From assembly GCA_029863245.1 (NCBI GenBank), contig JAOTVV010000021.1:1-51338 (forward strand): a stretch of 51,338 nucleotides of DNA, written 5' to 3'. The notes under the pieces are model-generated. The model was not told where the DNA came from, made no database searches, and saw only the letters and a list, made by a program, of their open reading frames with translations. Positions 31,318-39,640 of this stretch are shown piece by piece. The stretch's first letter is position 1, and each line of letters starts with the position of its first letter. The translations under genes and the position numbers were made by a program. This DNA comes from Gemmatimonadota bacterium. Lineage in GTDB: Bacteria > Gemmatimonadota > Gemmatimonadetes > Gemmatimonadales > GWC2-71-9.

Positions 31318-32442
31318 CTACGCGGCGATGCTCTTTGGAAACCGTGCCACCGCGAGCCGCAGCACGGCCACGGCGATGATCGCGAGCGCGACGTATTGGG
31401 GCCAGAGTGTCGCCAGTCCCTCGCCCTTGAGAAATACCGCGCGAATGATCTCGAGAAAGTGACGCACGGGGTTGAGCAGGGTCACCCAACGAAACACCGA
31501 CGGCATGCTCTCGATGGGGTAGAAGAATCCGGACAGGATGATAGCGGGTTGCAGGAAGAGGAACATTGACATGAAGGCTTCCTGTTGGGTGCGCGAGATC
31601 GTCGAGATGAGGAGCCCAACCGCGAGACCCGACAGGATGTACAACAGCGCCGCCAGGAACAGGGTAGGTGGGAATCCCCGAATCGGGATGTCGAACCAGA
31701 AGACGGCAATGAGGGCGATGGCCGTGAGATCGATCACGCCGACAACGGCCACTGGAAGCGTCTTGCTCAACATGAGCTCCTGGTGGGTGAGCGGGCTCAC
31801 CACCAACTGGTCCAGCGTGCCGAACTCCCGTTCCCGGACGACGGCGAGGGACGTCAGCAGCAGGCACATCAGCATGATGATCACGCCGACCACCGCCGGC
31901 ACGTTGTAGACGCGACTCTCGAGATTGGGGTTGTACCACGCGCGCGTGCGGAGCTCGATGCCGCCGGAGGGCAGGGCGCCTCGCTGGCGTGCGCGCTCGA
32001 GCGCGAAGCGCTGAACGATGCGTTGGGCGTAGCCCTGCGCCACGGTGGCACTGTTCGATTCGGCCCCGTCGAGGATCAGTTGGATGCTGGTCCCCCCGGC
32101 CGCCAGGTCTCTGGCGAACCCCTTCGGGATCTCGATCCCTACGAGCGCGTCACCGTGATCCAGGGCCCGCACCAGATCGAGCGGTCGTTCCGACCTCCCC
32201 ACGACCTCGAAGTACCCCGTGGCGCGAAACGCGTCGACCAGCTTACGCGATTCCAGGGTCCGATCGTGGTCGATCAGAAACGTGGCGGTCTCTCGAATGT
32301 CGGTGTTCACTGCGTAGCCGAACATGAGAAGCTGGATCACGGGTGCAACGAAGATGACTGCCCGGGTCCGGGGATCCCGGAACAGCTGGCGGAACTCCTT
32401 TCGCACCATCTCGCGGATCCGCATTGGTGAAGGGAGGGTCAC
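31318..32442 (-). CDS. ABC-2 exporter permease (YbhR-like)
   Basis: A 374-residue inner-membrane permease. The GTG start overlaps the preceding stop (GTGA) and has AAGGAG eight bases upstream; the later ATG lacks a ribosome site. One N-terminal helix (AVIFVAPVIQLLMFGYAV) is followed by a large periplasmic domain (about 40-170) and then five helices, the ABC2_membrane_3 layout. The motifs NPNLESRVYNVPAVVGVIIM and TLDQLVVSPLTHQELMLSKTLP are shared with YbhR/YhhJ-type proteins. It probably forms a heterodimeric channel with its neighbour permease. The exported substrate is unknown; YbhFSR-type systems have been linked to drug and cation export. Confidence 0.92.
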   Translation of the reverse strand: MTLPSPMRIREMVRKEFRQLFRDPRTRAVIFVAPVIQLLMFGYAVNTDIRETATFLIDHDRTLESRKLVDAFRATGYFEVVGRSERPLDLVRALDHGDALVGIEIPKGFARDLAAGGTSIQLILDGAESNSATVAQGYAQRIVQRFALERARQRGALPSGGIELRTRAWYNPNLESRVYNVPAVVGVIIMLMCLLLTSLAVVREREFGTLDQLVVSPLTHQELMLSKTLPVAVVGVIDLTAIALIAVFWFDIPIRGFPPTLFLAALLYILSGLAVGLLISTISRTQQEAFMSMFLFLQPAIILSGFFYPIESMPSVFRWVTLLNPVRHFLEIIRAVFLKGEGLATLWPQYVALAIIAVAVLRLAVARFPKSIAA

Positions 32443-33554
32443 GCGAGCTCCTTCCGAAACACGCCGATCGCCATGGCCAGACCGGCAACGGCGAAGACCA
32501 CCATGGCGAGGGCATCTTGCCACAGCACCGACGCCCCCACGCCCTTGAGCAGGATGCCTTTGGTCACGGCCACGTAGTAGCGGGCCGACACCACATAGCT
32601 CAATCCCTGGAGCACGATCGGCATCGTCGCGAGGGTGAAGATGAAGCCGGAGAGGAGCAGCGCCGGGAGAAACGTCGCGAGCATGGCGACCTGCGTGGCG
32701 AGCACCTGCGACTTGACCGCTGCGGAGATGAAGATTCCCAGGCCGAGAGACCCGATGAGGAACAGCAGCGACAACAGCCCGAGGAGCAGCAGGTTGCCGC
32801 GAAACGGGACGCCGAAGAGCACGACGCCCACCGAGAGCGCCAGCGCCACGTCGAAGAGCCCGATCGCCACGTAGGGGACAAGCTTGCCTATGACGATCTC
32901 AAGGCGATGCACGGGGGTGGCCGCAAGCTGCTCCATCGTGCCCCGTTCCCATTCACGGGCAATCGTGAGTGCCGTGAGCATCGCCGCGATGATGGACATG
33001 ATGACCGCGATCAAGCCGGGAACGATCATGTTGCGGCTCTCGAGCGTCTCGTTGTACCAGACTCGTGACTCCGCCGTCACCGGTAGGGTCACCCGTCGTC
33101 CGCGAGCGACGGCCCGGGTGGAGTAGCCGCTCACGATGGCCTCCGCGTAGTTCTGGGCGATGGTTGCGGAGTTCGCGTCGGCCCCGTCCAGCAGCGCCTG
33201 GACGATGGCCCCGCGGCCCGCGGCCAGGTCGGCGGAGAACGTCGGCGGGACGATCAGAACGAGACGCACCGCGCTCGACCCCAACGCCCGGTCAGCATCG
33301 GCAGGTGTCTCCAGATGCTCCACCACCGAGAAGTACCCGGACCCCGCGAACGACTCGATGAGTTCCCGGCTCTCCGGCGTGCGACTCTGGTCCAGGACGG
33401 CCATGCGAATGTTTCGGATGTCGAACGAGATGGCGTAGCCGAAGAGGACGAGGAGCACGAGCGGGAGGATGAACGCGAGGTACAGGCTCCGCGCGTCGCG
33501 CCGGAGCTGCAAGAGCTCCTTGCGACTGATGGCGAGCAGGCGGGTGAGACTCAT
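32439..33554 (-). CDS. ABC-2 exporter permease (YbhS-like)
   Basis: A 371-residue paralogue of the next gene with the same plan: an N-terminal helix (AFILPLVLLVLFGYAISF), a periplasmic domain containing DQSRTPESRELIESF and DGADANSATIAQNYAEA, then five helices beginning at MIVPGLIAVIMSIIAAMLTA. WERGTMEQLAATPVHRLEIVIGK is the conserved cytoplasmic loop that contacts the ATPase. The ATG overlaps the upstream ATPase stop by four bases, and its own stop overlaps the next permease start. The two permeases are clearly homologous (compare WYNETLES with WYNPNLES), pointing to an old duplication and an asymmetric channel. Confidence 0.92.
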   Translation of the reverse strand: MSLTRLLAISRKELLQLRRDARSLYLAFILPLVLLVLFGYAISFDIRNIRMAVLDQSRTPESRELIESFAGSGYFSVVEHLETPADADRALGSSAVRLVLIVPPTFSADLAAGRGAIVQALLDGADANSATIAQNYAEAIVSGYSTRAVARGRRVTLPVTAESRVWYNETLESRNMIVPGLIAVIMSIIAAMLTALTIAREWERGTMEQLAATPVHRLEIVIGKLVPYVAIGLFDVALALSVGVVLFGVPFRGNLLLLGLLSLLFLIGSLGLGIFISAAVKSQVLATQVAMLATFLPALLLSGFIFTLATMPIVLQGLSYVVSARYYVAVTKGILLKGVGASVLWQDALAMVVFAVAGLAMAIGVFRKELA

Positions 33555-34489
33555 CCGACCGGCGCGCCTCCTTCCCGTCGTACCAGCGCCACGAACACGT
33601 CTTCCAAAGACGGCGGAATCACCTCGAGCGCCTCGCACGCCAGCCCCGCCGAGCGGAGCACCCGCGGGACCTCGTCCATGGCCCGATCGCGATCGCGGAC
33701 GAGCAGGTGCACGGCGCGTCCGAACATGGCCGCCTCCAGGACGACCGGGTGTTCGCGCAGCGCCTCCACTGCGCGCGCCGGGTTGTCCGTTCGGAGCTCG
33801 AGGAGAGGTTCCTGTACCGCTCCTCTGAGACGATCGGGACGGTCGAGCGCAATGAGCCGGCCCCGGTTCATCAACGCCAACCGATGGCAGTACTCCGCCT
33901 CCTCCATGTAATGAGTGCTGACGAACACTGTGGTGCCGGCCTCCGCAAAGTCGTAAATCAGGTCCCAGAAGTTGCGCCGGGACACGGGGTCGACACCGGA
34001 CGTCGGCTCGTCGAGAAAGAGGATCGGTGGCTCGTGGAGGACGGCGCATCCCAGTGCTAGCCGCTGCTTCCATCCCAGCGACAGTTCGGCGGTCAAGCGC
34101 GTCCGATGGTGTGACAGGCCAGCCATCTCGAGAATCCAGTCGCGCCGCGCGGTGAGCCGCGCTCCCGTCACGCCGTAGAGACCGCCGAACAAGCGGATGT
34201 TCTCCTCGACAGTGAGATCGGCATAGAGCGAGAACTGCTGCGACATGTATCCCAGATTGCGCTTGACGATAGCGACCTCGCGGGCCACGTCGTGTCCGGC
34301 GACGATCGCCTGCCCTTCGGTCGGTCGCAACAGACCAGTGAGCATCTTGATGGTTGTCGTCTTGCCGGCGCCGTTCGGGCCCAAGAAACCGAAGATCTCT
34401 CCTTCCGCGACATCGAACGACACGCGGTCCACCGCGACGAAGTCGCCGAACCTGCGAGTGAGCGATCGAACGGAGACGGCGTCAGGCAT
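33551..34489 (-). CDS. ABC transporter ATP-binding protein (second half of a YbhF-like pair)
   Basis: A 312-residue ATPase with Walker A GPNGAGKTT, Q-loop MSQQFSLYADLT, a divergent signature LSLGWKQRL instead of LSGGxxQ, Walker B ILFLDEP with TSGVDPVSRR, and switch His in STHYMEE. The C-terminal 80 residues (SLEDVFVALV end) form the DUF4162-type extension of ABC-2 ATPases. In E. coli, YbhF carries two ATPase domains in one chain; here they are two genes overlapping by eight bases. The altered signature suggests an asymmetric pair in which one composite site is weaker. Confidence 0.93.
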   Translation of the reverse strand: MPDAVSVRSLTRRFGDFVAVDRVSFDVAEGEIFGFLGPNGAGKTTTIKMLTGLLRPTEGQAIVAGHDVAREVAIVKRNLGYMSQQFSLYADLTVEENIRLFGGLYGVTGARLTARRDWILEMAGLSHHRTRLTAELSLGWKQRLALGCAVLHEPPILFLDEPTSGVDPVSRRNFWDLIYDFAEAGTTVFVSTHYMEEAEYCHRLALMNRGRLIALDRPDRLRGAVQEPLLELRTDNPARAVEALREHPVVLEAAMFGRAVHLLVRDRDRAMDEVPRVLRSAGLACEALEVIPPSLEDVFVALVRREGGAPVG

Positions 34490-35417
34490 GGGCTGGCGCG
34501 CTGGTGACGAGGTGGATGAACACGTCCTCGAGTGACGGCTCGCCCGCGGCCTCCTCGAGGATCGTGATGCCGGCCGAGGCGATGCGCGACTTCACGTCGG
34601 GCCAGTCGCGTGCGGGGTCGTCGAGGATCGCGTGCAGCATGTCACCGAACAGTACCGCGTGTTGGACGGCAGGATGCGCGGCCACGAGATCACGCGTCTG
34701 CCGCGGCGCGGAGGTCCGGACCGTCTGAATGCGCCCGGTGAGGCGCCGGCGGAAGCCCTCGGGTGTGTCGAGCGCCAGCAGCTGCCCGGCATGCAGCATG
34801 GCCACCCGGTCGCAGCGTTCGGCTTCGTCCAGATACGCCGTGGCGACCAAGACCGTGATACCGGCCGCCACCATCTCATGCACGATCAGCCACAGGTCGC
34901 GCCGCGAGATCGGGTCGACGCCGAAGGTGGGCTCGTCGAGCAGCATGATCTCCGGTTCGTGCACCAGGGCGCAGCACAGGCCGAGTTTCTGCTTCATGCC
35001 GCCGGAGAGCTGCCCAGCCAGGCGGCGCTCAAAGGGCCCGAGACCCGAGAACTGATACAGGCGCTCGAGGCGGCGGGCACGCTGGTCGGCCGGTACGCGG
35101 AAGAGATCGGCGTAGAAGTCGATGTTCTCACGGACCGTCAGATCGGTGTAGAGCCCGAACCGTTGGGACATGTAGGCGATGTGGCGCTTCACCCCCTCGG
35201 GATCGCGGGTGACGCTGACGCCTCCCACGCGGGCATCGCCTCCGGTCGGTCTCAGCACGCCGGCCAGCATGCGGAGCGTCGTTGTCTTTCCCGCCCCGTC
35301 GGGGCCGACGATGCCAAACAGCTCGCCGCGACCGACCGAGAACGTCAATCGGTCGACGGCCTCGACGTCCCGGAACCGCCGGGACAGATCGGAGAGGACG
35401 ACGGTTGGTTGGGCCAC
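34482..35417 (-). CDS. ABC transporter ATP-binding protein (first half of a YbhF-like pair)
   Basis: A 311-residue ATPase. The GTG start lies two bases after the HlyD-family stop. Walker A is GPDGAGKTT, with Asp in place of the usual Asn, as in the first domain of YbhF. The Q-loop is MSQRFGLYTDLT, the signature LSGGMKQKL is canonical, Walker B is IMLLDEP with TFGVDPISRRD, and the switch region ATAYLDEAERC lacks the usual His (Ala-Tyr instead of THY/TH). With the degenerate signature in the partner ATPase, this indicates one canonical and one degenerate ATP site. The C-terminal SLEDVFIHLV segment matches the partner. It is cytoplasmic and energises the two permeases. Confidence 0.93.
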   Translation of the reverse strand: MAQPTVVLSDLSRRFRDVEAVDRLTFSVGRGELFGIVGPDGAGKTTTLRMLAGVLRPTGGDARVGGVSVTRDPEGVKRHIAYMSQRFGLYTDLTVRENIDFYADLFRVPADQRARRLERLYQFSGLGPFERRLAGQLSGGMKQKLGLCCALVHEPEIMLLDEPTFGVDPISRRDLWLIVHEMVAAGITVLVATAYLDEAERCDRVAMLHAGQLLALDTPEGFRRRLTGRIQTVRTSAPRQTRDLVAAHPAVQHAVLFGDMLHAILDDPARDWPDVKSRIASAGITILEEAAGEPSLEDVFIHLVTSAPAHA

Positions 35418-35419
35418 GG

Positions 35420-36418
35420 TCAGCGAGGCGAGGTATCCAGCACCACGTCGGCCGGGAGGCCGGGTTTCAGATCGAACGAGGGGTCGTCGGTCACCTGGAC
35501 CTTCACCCGATAGACGAGCTTGACCCGCTCGGCCGTCGTCTGGACGTTGCGTGGCGTGAACTCGGCGTCGCTCGCGATGAACACCACGCGCCCACCGTAG
35601 CGACGGTCCGGGAAAGCGTCGGCGGTGATCGTGGCCGGTGTCCCGATCGCCAGCCGTCCGACCAGGTTCTCCTGTACGTAAATGCGGATCCAACGATCGT
35701 CGGGGTTCATGATGGTGGCCACCGGCACGCCCGCCCCGACAATCTCGCCGACCTGACGGTGGCGTACCGTGACGATGCCCGCAAAGGGCGCCCGGATCAC
35801 CGTGTTCCGCAACGCCGCGTCGACCTGCGCGACCACGGCCTCGCCTTGTGCCACCACGGCGCGCTGTGCCTCGACCTGTTCGCGTCGAGGGCCTCGCTCG
35901 AGGATTCGGACTCGCTCCTCTGCGCTCTCGCGCTCCGACTGCGCCAGTGTGAGCGCGGTTTGCAGGTTGTCGTCCTGCTGCCGACTGATGGCACCGCCCT
36001 CGTACAGTCGTGTTCCCCGGTCGGCATCCTGACGGGCGTTCTCGAGCCGGCGTTCGGCCGCGCGGAGCGCTGCCCGACCCTGGGCGATCTCCTCCTCGCG
36101 GAAGCCGCGCTCCAGCTCGTGCAGTCGGGCTCGGGCCGCCGTCACCCCTGCCTTGGCGGCCCGCAATTGGGCCTGCACTTCCGCTCCATCGAGCGCGGCC
36201 AGTTCGTCACCCGCAGCCACATTGTCCCCTTCGTCGACGTGCAGCTGCTCGATCCGACCCGGGATCTGGAACCCGAGGTCGGCTTCCGTTGCCTCGACCG
36301 TGCCGAACGCGGCGATCGTTGCGCCGTTGGAGCGTGGGCCAAGGATGGCGATCAGTGCCACGATGGCGGCCGCGACCACCACCAGCGCGACGATCACCCG
36401 TCGTCGTTGCTTGGTCAT
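35420..36418 (-). CDS. HlyD-family periplasmic adaptor (YbhG-like)
   Basis: A 332-residue membrane-fusion protein. An N-terminal anchor (VIVALVVVAAAIVALIAIL) leads to the first half of a lipoyl domain (GRIEQLHVDEGDNVAAGDELA). A long helical hairpin (about 90-195, many Ala/Glu/Arg/Gln heptads such as AAERRLENARQDADRGTRLY) follows. The second lipoyl half is NTVIRAPFAGIVTVRHRQVGEIV, and then comes a beta-barrel domain. It bridges the inner-membrane ABC permeases to TolC. The ATG overlaps the TolC gene's stop by four bases. Confidence 0.93.
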   Translation of the reverse strand: MTKQRRRVIVALVVVAAAIVALIAILGPRSNGATIAAFGTVEATEADLGFQIPGRIEQLHVDEGDNVAAGDELAALDGAEVQAQLRAAKAGVTAARARLHELERGFREEEIAQGRAALRAAERRLENARQDADRGTRLYEGGAISRQQDDNLQTALTLAQSERESAEERVRILERGPRREQVEAQRAVVAQGEAVVAQVDAALRNTVIRAPFAGIVTVRHRQVGEIVGAGVPVATIMNPDDRWIRIYVQENLVGRLAIGTPATITADAFPDRRYGGRVVFIASDAEFTPRNVQTTAERVKLVYRVKVQVTDDPSFDLKPGLPADVVLDTSPR

Positions 36419-37782
36419 TGCTGGGTCTCCAGGATGGTCGTGAGCCAGGCGGGGGATAGCTCGCCAGTCGACCGGGCGAGTTCCAAACGGGCAACGATTT
36501 CGGCGTAGCGCGCTTCCACCAGAGACGCGCGCGCGCGTCGGAGATCTGCCTGCGCCCGGAGGTACTCGGTCTGAGTGCCGGCGCCGGTCTCGAGCGCGAG
36601 TTGTTCGATGCGCGCGACCTCGGCGAGCTGTGCCACGGCCCGGGCCACGGCGACGGCCCGCGCGCGCTGCTCTTCGAGGCTCGAGAGGGCCCGATCCAGG
36701 GCTTCGGCCTCCTGCAAGCGGACGAGCCGAGCCTGTTCGCGGGCGTACGCGGCCCGCGCACGGGCGCCCGAGACCGCGCTCGCCCGGGCACCACCGGTGA
36801 ACAGGGGGTAGGACAGCCGCATCCCGACCTGCCACTCGAACACATACTCGCCTGCTGCACTACCCCACATGCCGTAGGAGCCCACGGCATCGAGGCGTGG
36901 GAACCACGCCGCCCGCGCGGCGCGGTGCGCCCATTCGGCGGTCTCCGCGTTGCGCTCCGCCCGGAGGACGTCAGGGTTCGTCGCCTCGAGCTGCGCGAGG
37001 AGAATGGCGCGTGGTGCAAGGCTCGAGTCCCCGAGGACGACGGGTCGGAGCCGGGTGGAGCGCGTCTCGGCGGGGTCCAGCGTGAGCAGGCGGGCGAGAC
37101 TCCGCTCGACCGCATCGAGGCGTGCCGCGGTCGTAATGCGCTCGGCCTCCGCCTGCGCCAGGGCCGCCTCGACCCGCAACAGCTCGACCCGCGCGGCGCT
37201 CCCCTCGTCGAGCATGCGTTGTACCCGGTCTCGCTCCGCGGCGAGCGCCGCGAGATTGTCGTCCAAGGCCTCCACCACGCCGGCGGCCGAGAGCACACCG
37301 ACGTAGGCGCCGGTGACGCTCGTGACGAGCTCCATCGTTGTCGTTGCCGTCCCCGCCTCCGCCAATCGGGCACGGGCCTTGGCGCTCCGGATTCGGGATC
37401 GCCGTCCGCCGCCGTCGAACAACAGCCAGCCGAGGTCGAGTCCGCCCTGGAGCAGCGTGCGGTTGAAGTCGGGAAACGCACCCACGTCCAGCTCGTGCAA
37501 TGGGAAGACGAGCATGGGCTCCTGGAACCGCGTCACCATGGCGCGGGCGCTGAGCTGCGGGAGCCATTGCGCGGTGGCCTCGCCGACCTGGGCCGCTGCT
37601 TCGTCTTCGGCCGCCCGGGCCGATTGCACCGCCGGATGCGCCTCGAGTGCCAAGGCCACGGCGCGATCCAACGTGAGCGCGGCGCCCGTGTCGGCCGGAG
37701 TCTGGGCGGCGACCCTGGTCCCCAGGGCCAACGCCAGCATCGCCGCGGCGAGCGCGGTGCGGGAGTGAAGCGCGACTATCAT
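36415..37782 (-). CDS. TolC-family outer-membrane efflux protein
   Basis: A 455-residue outer-membrane channel. A signal peptide ends at TRVAAQ. Two repeats of the OEP fold are visible: LTLDRAVALALEAHPAVQSA near the start, with GLDLGWLLFDGGGRRSRI as the first barrel hairpin, and LEATNPDVLRAERNAETAEW with MRLSYPLFTGGARASAV as the second. Long Ala/Glu/Arg helices between them form the periplasmic tunnel. Having tolC between the TetR gene and the adaptor gene makes this a self-contained tripartite exporter. Its ATG overlaps the tetR stop. Confidence 0.94.
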   Translation of the reverse strand: MIVALHSRTALAAAMLALALGTRVAAQTPADTGAALTLDRAVALALEAHPAVQSARAAEDEAAAQVGEATAQWLPQLSARAMVTRFQEPMLVFPLHELDVGAFPDFNRTLLQGGLDLGWLLFDGGGRRSRIRSAKARARLAEAGTATTTMELVTSVTGAYVGVLSAAGVVEALDDNLAALAAERDRVQRMLDEGSAARVELLRVEAALAQAEAERITTAARLDAVERSLARLLTLDPAETRSTRLRPVVLGDSSLAPRAILLAQLEATNPDVLRAERNAETAEWAHRAARAAWFPRLDAVGSYGMWGSAAGEYVFEWQVGMRLSYPLFTGGARASAVSGARARAAYAREQARLVRLQEAEALDRALSSLEEQRARAVAVARAVAQLAEVARIEQLALETGAGTQTEYLRAQADLRRARASLVEARYAEIVARLELARSTGELSPAWLTTILETQQ

Positions 37783-38396
37783 CGGCGTGCCTCCAGCTGA
37801 GCCGACAGTCCGGCCCGAACGAATCGTACGGTGGTTTCGACCAAATCTTGTCGTGTGTGCCGCTCGTCCTGGTCGATCCCGATGGTCTGCTGCAGGAGAT
37901 GACGAACGAGGGTGAGCCAGACCGGTTGTGCGATGATGCTGAGCGCGAGGAACCTGGGGTTGCCCTCGCGGATCGTCCCGTCGGTTTGCCCCTCGGCGAG
38001 GACCTGGGTGAGCGTGTCGTGATTGGTGCGGATAATCCGGCTCACTGCGTCCGGCGCGGGTCGCCCACTCGCCAGCTGCTGCACCATGAGGCGGGCGGGT
38101 TCCGGGTGAACCCGGAGGTATTCGAAGAACCCACGGAGCAGTGCTTCCACCCGGTCGAGCGGCGGCTGGCCGGAGCCTGCGATGCCCACCAGGTGATCCC
38201 TGAGTGGTGTCATTACCGACTCGGCGACGGCCTCGTAGAGCGCGCTCTTCGAGCCGAAGTGATAGGTGACGGCTCCCAGGTTCGCCTGGGCTCGCGACGT
38301 GATGGCGCGAATCGAGGTGCCGTCATAGCCGAGGGCGATGAACAGCTCCCGTGCGGCGTCGAGCAGGGAACGGGCAGTACCCGTCTGCTGAGTCAT
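37779..38396 (-). CDS. TetR/AcrR-family transcriptional regulator (CecR/YbiH-like position)
   Basis: A 205-residue repressor that probably controls the exporter operon it heads. The N-terminal helix-turn-helix is typical: LLDAARELFIALGYDGTSIR, AITSRAQANLGAVTYHFGSKSALYEAV. The C-terminal ligand domain (about 70-205, FEYLRVHPEPARLMVQQL, GTIREGNPRFLALSII) resembles the TetR_C domain found with YbhGFSR systems. There is no Shine-Dalgarno; a -10-like TAATAC ends six bases before the ATG, so translation may be leaderless. A palindrome CATACGTATG covers the start codon and could be its own operator. Confidence 0.94.
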   Translation of the reverse strand: MTQQTGTARSLLDAARELFIALGYDGTSIRAITSRAQANLGAVTYHFGSKSALYEAVAESVMTPLRDHLVGIAGSGQPPLDRVEALLRGFFEYLRVHPEPARLMVQQLASGRPAPDAVSRIIRTNHDTLTQVLAEGQTDGTIREGNPRFLALSIIAQPVWLTLVRHLLQQTIGIDQDERHTRQDLVETTVRFVRAGLSAQLEARR

Positions 38397-38431
38397 ACGT
38401 ATGTATTAACTCGAATGACCAAATACGGCAA
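38394..38431 (-). promoter_or_regulatory. Candidate promoter and autoregulatory operator of the exporter operon
   Basis: On the minus strand TTGCCG, 17 bases, TAATAC, then six bases and the tetR ATG. The perfect 10-bp palindrome CATACGTATG (38394-38403) overlaps the start codon and the predicted transcription start, where TetR binding would block initiation. This is the most AT-rich patch in the neighbourhood. Confidence 0.45.
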
Positions 38432-38467
38432 GGACGCTGGGCGGGCATCGTATCCTATCTCATTGGT

Positions 38468-39640
38468 TTACTTACGCTTGAGCCAGTTCTGGGGATCGAG
38501 GGCGATGGCGCCTTCACCGCGGATCTGAAACTCAATGTGTGGGCCTTCCTCGGTTGCTGCGCCTCCCGAAAGGCCGATCACCTGACCGGCCTCAACGGCT
38601 TGGTCGGCGGTCACCGCGACCGATGACAGGTAAAGGTATACGGTGTAGTAGCCGCCGCCGTGATTGAGGATGACCAGGAGGCCGTAGGTCCCGTACGGGC
38701 CGGTACGGTCCACCGTGCCCCGAGCGACGGCCCGTACCGGAGTGCCGGGGGGCACCGCGATACCGATCCCGCGGCGCGTCAGCGTCGTGTTGTCTGGGCC
38801 GGCCTCGCGGCCGAACCGGTAGATCACGCGACCGTCGGCGGGCCAGTCGAGCCGACCCCTCGCGTCGTCTGTAATCGTGCTCGCTGTCGCCGGACCGCGA
38901 GCCCGCTCGCGCTCCAGGGTCGCGATGAGGTTGTTCAGTTCCTGCTCGGCCCGCGCAAGGGCGCTGAGCCTGTCGCTCGCCTCCTGCCGCGCGGCCTGCG
39001 TCGAACGGAGTGCCAGCTGACGGCGCTGCTCGAGTGACACATAGCGCGACAGTTCCTGAACCCGATCGCCGCGCTGCCGTCCCATCTCGGTGTGGACCGT
39101 CACGAGCTCCCGTCGGCGCTGTCCTACCCGGTCCCTGAGCTCCTCGATCTCCCGGGTGAGCGCCCGATCCTGTCGGCTCACGAGGTAGAGGTACTTGTAG
39201 CGGCTGAGCAGATCGCCGAAGCTCTCGGCGGCCAGCAGGACCTCGAAGATCCACAGTGACCCGCGCTTGTAGATCTCTGTGAGTCTGGTCTCCAGCACCG
39301 CGCGCTTTTCGGCGAGTGCATCCTGGGCCAGCATGAGGTCGATCGTGACGGTGTCGAGCTCCGACCCCAACGAACCGATCTGGCGGTCCAGCTCGTTGAC
39401 GATGCGCGAGGTCGCCGACTTCTGCCGGTCGATGTTGTCCAGTTCCTGCGACAGGGTATGCGCTTGTCCCTGGAGCCGGCTGAGGTCGCTCTGCAGGCGG
39501 AGGCGTTCGCGGCGGATCTCTTCGAGGCGCTCCTGGTTTTCGCGGAGGCGCTGGGTGATCGTGGGTCGTTGCTGACCGGAGGCCGGGAGCGGGAGCAGGG
39601 CGACGAGGCCGATCGCCGCCAGGGTACGGAGGCCGATCAC
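38468..39640 (-). CDS. envC: EnvC-like murein hydrolase activator (coiled coil plus degenerate LytM domain)
   Basis: A 390-residue exported protein starting with a GTG that overlaps the ftsX stop. The signal peptide ends at LPASGQ. A long coiled coil (about 25-250, RLRENQERLEEIRRERLRLQ and so on) is followed by a LytM/M23 domain (about 270-388: GIGIAVPPGTPVRAVARGTV, LLVILNHGGGYYTVYLYL, GPHIEFQIRGEG). Of the usual zinc motifs, the H-x-H of active M23 enzymes (HLHFE) reads HIEFQ, and the YaHL His reads YLYL. The zinc site therefore looks lost, as in E. coli EnvC, which activates amidases rather than cutting peptidoglycan itself. Its place after ftsE and ftsX matches the known FtsEX-EnvC partnership at the division septum. 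No amidase gene is in the window. Confidence 0.9.
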   Translation of the reverse strand: MIGLRTLAAIGLVALLPLPASGQQRPTITQRLRENQERLEEIRRERLRLQSDLSRLQGQAHTLSQELDNIDRQKSATSRIVNELDRQIGSLGSELDTVTIDLMLAQDALAEKRAVLETRLTEIYKRGSLWIFEVLLAAESFGDLLSRYKYLYLVSRQDRALTREIEELRDRVGQRRRELVTVHTEMGRQRGDRVQELSRYVSLEQRRQLALRSTQAARQEASDRLSALARAEQELNNLIATLERERARGPATASTITDDARGRLDWPADGRVIYRFGREAGPDNTTLTRRGIGIAVPPGTPVRAVARGTVDRTGPYGTYGLLVILNHGGGYYTVYLYLSSVAVTADQAVEAGQVIGLSGGAATEEGPHIEFQIRGEGAIALDPQNWLKRK

